A stretch of DNA of 64,000 nucleotides from Acidobacteriaceae bacterium KBS 89 (lineage in GTDB: Bacteria; Acidobacteriota; Terriglobia; Terriglobales; Acidobacteriaceae): positions 744,001 to 808,000 of the forward strand of contig KB906755.1 in assembly GCA_000381605.1 (NCBI GenBank), given 5' to 3'. The number at the start of each line of letters is the position of its first letter. Position 1 is the stretch's first letter. Positions 56,002 through 63,153 of the stretch are shown in pieces. The position numbers were made by a program, and so were the translations under genes. Under the pieces are notes generated by a model. The model did no database searches, was not told the origin of the DNA, and saw only the letters and a list, made by a program, of their open reading frames with translations.

Positions 56002-56687
56002 CCTATCTGCACCATGTCCTTGATCATCTGCGCAAGGACCTCCGCCTGGAGTGGCGCTCCCGCGACTCCATCAACGGGATGCTCTTTTTCGCACTCCTCG
56101 TTGTCGTCGTCTTCGGCCTCGCCTTCGACCCCGCCGGCTACCCAACCACGACTCGCCAGATCTCCGGCGGCGTCCTCTGGGTTGCACTGCTCTTCGCCTC
56201 CATCACCGCCCTGAACCTGTCCTGGGCCCGCGAATTACGCAACCAGGTCCTCGAAGCCCAACGCATGGCCCCTGCGCCCGCCTCTGCCCTGTTCGTCGGC
56301 AAAGCTCTTGCCAACATGCTCTTCGTCCTTGTAGTTGAGGCATTTCTGGCCCCTATCTTCATCGTATTCTTCAATCTTCATGTCCTCGGCAACGTCTGGC
56401 TCCTTGCCTTGATCCTCCCGCTGGGCACCTGGGCCCTGGTGGTCAATGGGACCTTCTTCGCCGCCCTCGGGCTTCGTGCCCGGAATCGCGAACTCCTCCT
56501 GCCGTTGCTTCTGTTGCCAATCTCGCTGCCCGCCCTGTTAGCGATGGTCCAGGCGACAACCGGCGTCCTCACAGCGGACCTCGACGCCATCCAGATCAAT
56601 ACCTGGATCAAGCAGTTGGTCGGTTACGACATCATCTTCACGACAATCTGCATCTTGCTCTTTGAAACAGTGCTCAACGCCGAATGA
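55998..56687 (+). CDS. ccmB: Haem exporter permease CcmB
   Basis: 229 residues, six membrane helices. CcmB features: 'LRKDLRLEWRSRDSINGMLFFALLVVVVFGLAFDP', 'GVLWVALLFASITALNLSWARELRNQVLEAQRMAPAPASALFVGKALAN' and 'LLPLLLLPISLPALLAMVQATTGVL'. It pairs with CcmA as an ABC permease in the inner membrane. Start overlaps ybaK by 4 bp. Confidence 0.94.
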   Translation: MTYLHHVLDHLRKDLRLEWRSRDSINGMLFFALLVVVVFGLAFDPAGYPTTTRQISGGVLWVALLFASITALNLSWARELRNQVLEAQRMAPAPASALFVGKALANMLFVLVVEAFLAPIFIVFFNLHVLGNVWLLALILPLGTWALVVNGTFFAALGLRARNRELLLPLLLLPISLPALLAMVQATTGVLTADLDAIQINTWIKQLVGYDIIFTTICILLFETVLNAE

Positions 56688-56711
56688 CCGTATTCGCGGT
56701 AAACTAACCGT

Positions 56712-57449
56712 ATGGAGCAGCGCAACCCAACTCTCCGCAGCGTCGGCTGGCTCTGGTTTGGAATCGCAGTCGCCGTCCTCGTCGTCGGCTTCCGCCAAGC
56801 CATCTTCCTCACCCCAACGGACGCAGCACAGGGCGATGCGGGACGGATTTTCTACTACCACGTTCCAACCGCGATGTTGAGTCTGATCTTCCCCTACCTC
56901 AACTTCGCTGCTTCACTTGCTTATCTGTTCTGGCGCACCCGCGATCCGCTCAAGGCGCTCAGCGCCGACGCCTTCGCACTCGCCTCGGCGGAGGTTGCCG
57001 TCGTCTACGCCAGCATCACTCTCATCACAGGTTCCATCTGGGGGCGCGTGGCTTGGGGAATCTGGTGGACATGGGACGCTCGCCTCACCAGCATGTTGCT
57101 CCTTTGGCTCCTTTATGTCAGCTACCTGATGTTGCGCCGCTTCTCTGCAACCGGCCAGAGCCAGACTCTTGCCGCTGTCCTGTCCGTTTTTGCTGCGGTT
57201 GATGTGCCGATCGTTTACATGTCCATTCGCTGGTGGCGCACCCAGCACCCGGCCCCGGTCTTTGGTGGAGGCCCGAACTCCGGTATGGATAAGTCGATGC
57301 TCCCCGCGTTTTTTTGGAATCTGGCCGCCTGGGCCATCTGGGGCATCTTCATCCTGATCTTCCGCTTCGCCCTTCAACGCCGGCGCCAATTCGCCGAACA
57401 GGAAGCCGCACTTCAGGCTATCGAAGCCTCTCTGGAGATTCCGCAATGA
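56712..57449 (+). CDS. ccmC: Haem handling protein CcmC (CcsA family)
   Basis: 245 residues, six membrane helices. The tryptophan-rich periplasmic motif 'WGRVAWGIWWTWDARLTS' and the haem-ligand His residues in 'FYYHVPTAM' and 'TQHPAPVFGG' identify it. CcmC loads haem onto CcmE. It follows ccmB by 24 bp and overlaps ccmD by 4 bp. Confidence 0.95.
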   Translation: MEQRNPTLRSVGWLWFGIAVAVLVVGFRQAIFLTPTDAAQGDAGRIFYYHVPTAMLSLIFPYLNFAASLAYLFWRTRDPLKALSADAFALASAEVAVVYASITLITGSIWGRVAWGIWWTWDARLTSMLLLWLLYVSYLMLRRFSATGQSQTLAAVLSVFAAVDVPIVYMSIRWWRTQHPAPVFGGGPNSGMDKSMLPAFFWNLAAWAIWGIFILIFRFALQRRRQFAEQEAALQAIEASLEIPQ

Positions 57450-57589
57450 CTTGGCATTCGTTCTTTGATTTGAGCACTATGGAACACAGACACCTGCTCG
57501 GGGCCTATGCCACAGTCTTGGTCATTCAGGGGGGGTATTTCGGCTGGATTGCCTGGAACTGGTTCCGAACAAAGGATCCTCGCCACTAA
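57446..57589 (+). CDS. ccmD: CcmD-like small membrane protein
   Basis: 47 residues from an ATG that overlaps the ccmC stop (ATGA). One membrane helix 'LGAYATVLVIQGGYFGWIAWNWF' with a short charged tail 'RTKDPRH'. CcmD is a small single-pass adaptor that holds CcmE to the CcmABC complex; identity is inferred from size, topology and position. Confidence 0.72.
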   Translation: MTWHSFFDLSTMEHRHLLGAYATVLVIQGGYFGWIAWNWFRTKDPRH

Positions 57590-57594
57590 AAAAT

Positions 57595-57625
57595 CAACGA
57601 AGCCACAGGAACTGCGGCTTCGTTG
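57595..57625 (+). terminator. Hairpin after the ccm operon
   Basis: CAACGAAGCC and GGCTTCGTTG form a perfect 10-bp stem around an 11-base loop, 5 bp after the ccmD stop. A T-run is lacking, but its position fits transcription termination of the ccm operon. Confidence 0.7.
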
Positions 57626-57786
57626 TCCGAGAATAAAGTGCAAATGACGCGATAGATCCGAAGGTCAATCTTCCGCATCGTTCACATAGACACATTGGCC
57701 GCCAAAAAAGTTTCGGAAATCCCCTCTAAAAAATCTCGGCTGACCTCCGCTTGCTGCAGCACCGACACCTCGATAGACTCCGAACA

Positions 57787-59007
57787 GTGCCAAAGCTCCT
57801 CCGACCCTCTCCTGCGCAATCCGTTATAGCCGCTTTCTGCGCTCTCCTCCTCGGCCTTTCCGGCTGCCGTCGGAACAGCTTCCCCGATGTCCCGGCTGGC
57901 TATCGGGAGTTCGCTTACGTCAGCAACGGCGGCTCCAATACGGTCACCGTGCTCGATCTTGTGTATCTCCGTCAGGATCGCACCCTGCAGGTTGGCACCA
58001 ATCCGACTCACCTGGCAGCGAACCCGGTTCGCAATGAAATCTACGTCGTCAATACGCAATCCGGCACAGTTTCCGTAATCGATGCTGAGAACAATCGCGT
58101 CGCGGCCACGATCCCTGTCCACCGCCTGCCTTCTTTTATCGCCATCGACCCTACCGGACACAGAGCATACGTTGCCAACTCGGGCTCCAACACCATCAGT
58201 GTCCTCGACCTTGATCGTCGCCGCGAGATCGCGGTCGCCGGCACCGGCGAACAGCCAGGCGTCGACCGCATCTCGCCTGATGGCCGCAGCCTCGTGGTTA
58301 CGAATCGAAACAGCAATAGCGTCTCCATCTTTGATGTGTCGCCCTACGACGCGAAAGCTGGGTCTGAGGCACACCCGCGCCTCCGCGCTGCATTTCCCGG
58401 CTGCCCGGGAGCTGCGGATGCGGTGGTTCTGCCTGATTCTTCTAAGGCTTTTGTTGCGTGTTCCTCAGGGCATCAGGTGATGGCGATCAGTCTTGCCGCC
58501 GCGCCGGGAACGTGGGCGGCGAAGCAGAATCCTGCGCTGATGACCGACCATATGCTGACTCTGCTTGAGGTGGGCAAGACGCCGGTTCATCTTGCGATGA
58601 AGCCGGATGGGGGCGAGATCTTTGTTTCGAATTCGGAGTCAGACAGCATCTCGGAGATATCGACCGGGACCAACGAGGTTGGGGGGACGTATACCATTGG
58701 AAGCAGGCCTGTTTACGGCATTGTCAGCCGCGATAATGGCACGTTGTGGGTGGCGAACTTTGGGGCGGATTCCATTGCGATGTACAGCATTGACGATGGA
58801 CGGCTGGCGTGGAGCGTTCGCGCCGGTTCTGCGCCTGATGCGCTTGCTTTATCGGAGGATGAGAATCTGCTGCTTGCGGCTGATGCTCATTCCGGGGATG
58901 TTGCGGTCATTCGGGCTGCCGGCGACCGTCCTGCTCTCTTCACCATCATGCCGGCGGGAATTTCTCCTAACTCAATCGTGATTAAGGCTATTCGGAAAAA
59001 ACCGTAA
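57787..59007 (+). CDS. YVTN-repeat beta-propeller lipoprotein
   Basis: 406 residues from a GTG at 57787 (the frame opens at 57751). A lipoprotein signal ends in the lipobox 'LGLSGC'. The body is a seven-bladed propeller with repeated blades such as 'FAYVSNGGSNTVTVLDL', 'IYVVNTQSGTVSVID', 'AYVANSGSNTISVLDL' and 'IFVSNSESDSISEI'. It is probably anchored in the outer membrane or periplasm. Codon wobble changes from C-rich to G/T-rich at about 58.4 kb within the gene. Not part of the ccm operon (terminator in between). Confidence 0.85.
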   Translation: MPKLLRPSPAQSVIAAFCALLLGLSGCRRNSFPDVPAGYREFAYVSNGGSNTVTVLDLVYLRQDRTLQVGTNPTHLAANPVRNEIYVVNTQSGTVSVIDAENNRVAATIPVHRLPSFIAIDPTGHRAYVANSGSNTISVLDLDRRREIAVAGTGEQPGVDRISPDGRSLVVTNRNSNSVSIFDVSPYDAKAGSEAHPRLRAAFPGCPGAADAVVLPDSSKAFVACSSGHQVMAISLAAAPGTWAAKQNPALMTDHMLTLLEVGKTPVHLAMKPDGGEIFVSNSESDSISEISTGTNEVGGTYTIGSRPVYGIVSRDNGTLWVANFGADSIAMYSIDDGRLAWSVRAGSAPDALALSEDENLLLAADAHSGDVAVIRAAGDRPALFTIMPAGISPNSIVIKAIRKKP

Positions 59008-59217
59008 TTTTGCAAAAAAAAATCTACGGCTGGTGGACGGCAGTTTTTTTGTTGTTTTGCTGTGTTTTTAAGGGGTGTTTTGGGAAAAGTGGGTGTTTGG
59101 ATGTGGTTTTTTTATGGTGAAAACGTGGTGGATGCGTGGTGAAATGTGGTGAGTTTTCGCACATAAAATGAGCGCGAAAAACACGCCACTTTTTTAACTT
59201 TATTTTCAGCTTGATCT
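59008..59217. repeat. T/G-rich spacer with a degenerate 11-bp periodic repeat
   Basis: 210 bases between converging genes, extremely T- and G-rich on the plus strand with several T-runs. Hexamers GTGGTT (59103), ATGGTG (59114), GTGGTG (59125), GTGGTG (59136) and GTGGTG (59146) recur at spacings of 11, 11, 11 and 10, close to one helical turn; weaker GGTGTT copies lie at 59074 and 59092. No gene, terminator hairpin or tRNA is seen. Confidence 0.65.
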
Positions 59218-61539
59218 TCAGGTCTGGCGGGCGAGGACCAGGGTTATGTCGTCAGGCTGCTCTTCGGCGCCGATCCAAGCGTCGAGAGCCAGCATGACCT
59301 GGGTGGAGATCACGTGGAGAGGCTGGTCGCGGTAGCGGCTGACGACCTCCATCATGCGCTCTTCGCCAAACTCACCGAAGTCGTTCTCCGGCTCGGTCAC
59401 GCCGTCCGAGTAGGCGACGAGGATGTCGCCGGGCTGCATGTGGAAGCTGTCTTCGTCATAATGCATGCCGTCCATCAGACCTACGACAGTACCGCCCTGG
59501 TCCAACCTGCGAATGCTGCCATCGCGTCCCAGCACCAGCGGCGGCAGCTGCCCCGCGTTGGAGTAGGTCAGCTTCGCCGAGTCCGCGTCGTAGTGGGCCA
59601 GAAACAACGTCGCATACTTCTCGGGTTGTGTGCTGCGATAGAGATGTCGATTGAGCAAGGAGAGGATGCGGCCGGGCGATTGAAAGAGCTCGTCGCCGTT
59701 TCCTCCTCGTTCATCGCGGCTGGCCACCAGTCCCGCCACAGCGGACTCACTGTAGACGAGCTCCTCGCCGGCAAAGCGGTAGGCCCGTACGGCTGAGTGA
59801 AGGGTCGCCATCAGAAGAGCGGCCGAGAGTCCTTTGCCGCTGATATCGCCGATGGCGATGCCCACGCCAGTCTCCCTGCGACTGGCGACACCGTTGTGGG
59901 CTTCCTTGTGGAAGATGAGGAAGTCGTAGTAGTCACCGCTGACGGAGCGCGCTGGCCGGCAGACGCCATGCAGATCGAGGCGGGCGACACCGCGTGCATG
60001 CAGCGGAAAGAGGTTCGCCTGGACCTCCTGGGCGATGGAGATCTCGTTCTGCAGCCGCTCCTTTTCCTTCTGTTCTATGAGCAGTCTCTGCAGCGATCCC
60101 GTCATGGTGTTGAACGACCTGCTCAGTTCGGCGAGCTGGTCGTCACGTGTGACGCCGATGCGATAGCCAAGATCCCCGCGATCGATGTGCTGGGTCGCCG
60201 CGTAAAGACTGGCCACCGATGAGGTAATCGTCCGGCTCAAACGAATCGCCATCCAGAGGGCCAATAGCTCGATGATCAAAAAGAGGAGGCAGAGGATGAA
60301 GATCGAGATGCGCAGGATGCTGGTAATGATGCCGCTCAACGAGGCTCCGAAGAGCTGGTTGTAGAGCAGGGATGGCCGCGACCTGACCTCAATCAGGACG
60401 TTGTCCCGCTCGCCAGTATCCCAATCCGTGATCGATTCGGTGGAGGTGAATCGCACGGGCACGTCGGCAACATTGACCGGCGGGGGTTGGGTACCGCCGA
60501 CGATCCAAGATTTTCCGTTCACCGCCTCGGGTCCAATCGTAAAAGATGAATCTTTCTCGGCGGGCTGGGAATTATTCGTCCCGGTGTCTGCGGTACTGGA
60601 ATTCGCGGGGCTGGGTTCTGCAGGCCTCGAACTCGCGGCCCCGGAGTTTGGAGTGGCTGCATTGCCTGCGCGGGTAGATGGCGCAGCCTGTCCGTTCCCG
60701 GCGTTCGAGGTACTCCCGGTTCGTTCCGGCAACAGGCTGGCATGTCCCAGACCTTCCGCAACATTGTTAAGTGCGGCACCGTCGACCGGCACACTGGACA
60801 TCAGGCTAAAGGTTCGTCCATCCTTCAATTTTTCCTGATGGACAGCGACGAGGAACAGGTCGTTATTGTCGAGAACCAGCCCGGAGAAGTGTTCGCCCGG
60901 CAACTGCGTCGCCCAAGGCGGCAGGCCGAACGGAGTTTTGCCCCGGGCCGCAACGTCGGCGGCGATCGGCGTTCCATTCAGAAAGGCCTGCATGTCGCGA
61001 TGCAGTCTGGTTCGCGGCATTTCGAGTGCGATCGAGCGTTCGGTCTGCGCAATCATCTCCGGAAGAGGCTGTGACGATCCTGCCGGCAGATGATCCAGCG
61101 CCTGCGTGATTCGCTCGGCACGATGTTCGTTTTCGACGCCGATCTGACTGAGTTCGGCCTGCAGCCGGGTGTCGGCCAGATGGATAGCAAACTGCCCCGC
61201 CGCTATGTACGCCATCACCGATACCAGGGTGACGAACAGGACCACGGGCGCCAAACCGATCAACAGGTAGGTCAGGACCAGTTTGTTACGCAGGCTCCAG
61301 AGCATGTGCTTTCGCACGAGCCGCCATACAAGGGGGACCGCAACGCAGAAGAGCGCAATGCCGACAAATATCTGCAGAATGGCGAGAAAGGTCCCGAAAC
61401 CTCCGGAGACCCAGCGGCCGAAGAAGAGGGCGCAGAACCAAATACCCAGCCAGAAGACCGCCCCGGCGAGTCCTGTCGGCAACCGTCCTCTGAGCCCTGA
61501 GAGGGGTGGCTGGAGTGCTGGACTACTCGGACTTTGCAT
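59218..61539 (-). CDS. Membrane-bound SpoIIE/RsbU-type serine phosphatase with HAMP domain
   Basis: 773 residues. Two hydrophobic N-terminal regions (about 25-75 and 88-115), a large periplasmic section with a low-complexity Ser/Ala/Pro/Asn stretch around residues 275-330, a membrane helix 'ISIFILCLLFLIIELLALWMA', a HAMP linker ('SRTITSSVASLYAATQHIDRGDLGYRI'), a coiled coil and a C-terminal PP2C-SpoIIE domain: 'SGDYYDFLIF', 'GIAIGDISGKGLSAALLMATLH', 'YSDGVTEPEN' and 'QPDDITLVL'. Such proteins sense an external signal and dephosphorylate an anti-sigma-factor antagonist. No STAS or anti-sigma gene is next to it. The start overlaps the yihY stop by 17 bp. Confidence 0.92.
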   Translation of the reverse strand: MQSPSSPALQPPLSGLRGRLPTGLAGAVFWLGIWFCALFFGRWVSGGFGTFLAILQIFVGIALFCVAVPLVWRLVRKHMLWSLRNKLVLTYLLIGLAPVVLFVTLVSVMAYIAAGQFAIHLADTRLQAELSQIGVENEHRAERITQALDHLPAGSSQPLPEMIAQTERSIALEMPRTRLHRDMQAFLNGTPIAADVAARGKTPFGLPPWATQLPGEHFSGLVLDNNDLFLVAVHQEKLKDGRTFSLMSSVPVDGAALNNVAEGLGHASLLPERTGSTSNAGNGQAAPSTRAGNAATPNSGAASSRPAEPSPANSSTADTGTNNSQPAEKDSSFTIGPEAVNGKSWIVGGTQPPPVNVADVPVRFTSTESITDWDTGERDNVLIEVRSRPSLLYNQLFGASLSGIITSILRISIFILCLLFLIIELLALWMAIRLSRTITSSVASLYAATQHIDRGDLGYRIGVTRDDQLAELSRSFNTMTGSLQRLLIEQKEKERLQNEISIAQEVQANLFPLHARGVARLDLHGVCRPARSVSGDYYDFLIFHKEAHNGVASRRETGVGIAIGDISGKGLSAALLMATLHSAVRAYRFAGEELVYSESAVAGLVASRDERGGNGDELFQSPGRILSLLNRHLYRSTQPEKYATLFLAHYDADSAKLTYSNAGQLPPLVLGRDGSIRRLDQGGTVVGLMDGMHYDEDSFHMQPGDILVAYSDGVTEPENDFGEFGEERMMEVVSRYRDQPLHVISTQVMLALDAWIGAEEQPDDITLVLARQT

Positions 61540-62497
61540 CGTTCGCCGCCTTCTCCCGCTCAGCCTGCCGCGCCAGCTTCAACGCATGGCGCGTGGCCGA
61601 AAAATGTGCTCCCGCCAGCAACAATAGCCCGGAGAGGAACGCCCACATCATCAACCCTACCGAAATATAAAACGGTCCGTACACCGACTGGAAGTCCAGC
61701 CACGGCAAAGCCCTTATATAGAGGATCTTTGCCAGTTGCCACAGCAAGCCGATGACGATTGCGGTGGGGAGCACCGCCCGCGCAGGAATCTTTCTGTATG
61801 GCAGTATCCAGTAGATCAGGAAGAACATGAGTGTACTTGCGATGGTGGCACACAATCGCAAAAAGCCATACGAGATGAAGCGAAAGACGATATTGTCGGT
61901 GTGTCCAATGAAGATCCACGAGAGGATCGTTTGCTGGCTTGCCGTGGATGCTACTGAGGCCATTGCCAGCACGCCGACTGCAAGCGCCAGCCCCAGCGAG
62001 ACCGCCTGGTTGTGCAGATAGCTGCGGTTCTGCCGGACGCCCCAGACGCCGTTCAAGGCCACTTCGAGCGGGAGGAAGACCCCGGTTGAGGTGATGAGCA
62101 GCATGATCACCGAGAAAAACTGAGTGCCTTTGTGGGGATGGGTCAGGAGCTGCATGTTGCGCATGACGAAGTCCTGCCCGACCGGCAAGAGGTTCTTCAT
62201 CATGTCGCTGACGACCTCCTCCATGGAGCGCGAATGGAAGACATTGCGGCTAACGGTGAGCAGCAGCACGATAAAGGGAAAGAGCGAGAGGATGGTGTTC
62301 GCTGCAACGCTGAAGGCGTAGGTATGGACCTCGGTCCGCGCCATGTACCGTGCGAGGGCGACGATCTCGGCCCCTAAACCGCCTGCCGGGACGACTGGCT
62401 GGACGTCCTCCATCGGCTGAAGCGGCAGCTCTGGCTTGTTCGACTCAGACGATTCGGTTTGATCGGAGACGGTAAGAGACATAGAAGGAATCGACAC
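61523..62497 (-). CDS. YihY/BrkB-family inner membrane protein
   Basis: 324 residues, six membrane helices. Family signature parts: 'TYAFSVAANTILSLFPFIVLLLTVSRNVF', 'NGVWGVRQNRSYLHNQAVSLGLALAVGVL', 'FLIYWILPYRKIPARAVLPTAIVIGLLWQLAKILYIRALPWLDFQSVYGPFYISVGLMMW'. Once mistaken for ribonuclease BN, the family is now treated as transporters of unknown substrate. First gene of a two-gene unit with the phosphatase. Confidence 0.92.
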   Translation of the reverse strand: MSIPSMSLTVSDQTESSESNKPELPLQPMEDVQPVVPAGGLGAEIVALARYMARTEVHTYAFSVAANTILSLFPFIVLLLTVSRNVFHSRSMEEVVSDMMKNLLPVGQDFVMRNMQLLTHPHKGTQFFSVIMLLITSTGVFLPLEVALNGVWGVRQNRSYLHNQAVSLGLALAVGVLAMASVASTASQQTILSWIFIGHTDNIVFRFISYGFLRLCATIASTLMFFLIYWILPYRKIPARAVLPTAIVIGLLWQLAKILYIRALPWLDFQSVYGPFYISVGLMMWAFLSGLLLLAGAHFSATRHALKLARQAEREKAANDAKSE

Positions 62498-62686
62498 GGC
62501 ATGAAGTACATGCCGTTGCTTACTCCGATGCTAGCAGAGCGAACCGTGTCTTCCGGCTGGGGCGGAGTGTTGCGGCTGGTCAAGCCAATCTCGGCCTAGT
62601 TGGGGCCATCGCCGGGGACTGTTGATTAAGTAGTGGTTTCGGGAAACCCCGTTACGAATTTTGGCGCTCCACACTATGCTTAGGAC

Positions 62687-63079
62687 ATGACCCCCATTGA
62701 GGTAGATAACCAAGCAAACGCGTGGGTAACTCACAGGTTGGCACCCGCAGGATCGCCCGAATACAACGCAAGCGCGTGGGCAATCGATACGTATGACTTA
62801 CTTTAAGAAGACCCTGAAACGCTCTGGCTACTCATCGTGGCCGTGCATCGCAAGGACCAATCGCTACGCGTCCAACAGCTGCTGTCAGCTGGAATGGTCG
62901 AAGACTTGCTCGGCATGTATGGTGACCAGTTCATCGACCGTATCGAAGCAGAAGCGCGAACCGACCCATCATTTGCAAGATTGCTAGGTGGTGTATGGCA
63001 AGGTCAGATGAGCGATCAACAATGGGCGCGACTTCAGGCCGTATGGGATCGCAGAGGATGGGACGGAATACCGGAATGA
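62687..63079 (+). pseudogene. DUF6869-like protein gene interrupted by an in-frame TAA
   Basis: One frame runs from the ATG at 62687 to the stop at 63079 (130 sense and stop codons) but is broken by TAA at 62804-62806, codon 40. Before it stands 'ANAWVTHRLAPAGSPEYNASAWAIDTYDLL', after it 'EDPETLWLLIVAVHRKDQSLRVQQLLSAGMVEDLLGMYGDQFIDRIEAEARTDPSFARLLGGVW'-type sequence with the DDPE/W, 'GxxEDLL' and 'FIDRIEAEAR' pattern of DUF6869. Continuity of the motif across the stop in the same frame points to a point nonsense mutation. A shorter product from the GTG at 62837 (80 residues) is possible. Family function unknown. Confidence 0.7.
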
Positions 63080-63153
63080 ATGCAGCCATTCATGGCCATT
63101 TTACCGCTCATGGATAGCTCGGACGTTCTGAAAAGTCGGGTTTTCGGAAATGA

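Noticed and set aside
59103..59151. Periodic GTGGTG copies considered as a CRISPR array
   Set aside because: Repeat unit of 11 bp without spacers; no cas genes.
59008..59217. T/G-rich spacer called as oriC
   Set aside because: No clear DnaA boxes (TTATNCACA type), no dnaA/dnaN/gyrB neighbours, and flanking genes converge; only the skew change is reported.
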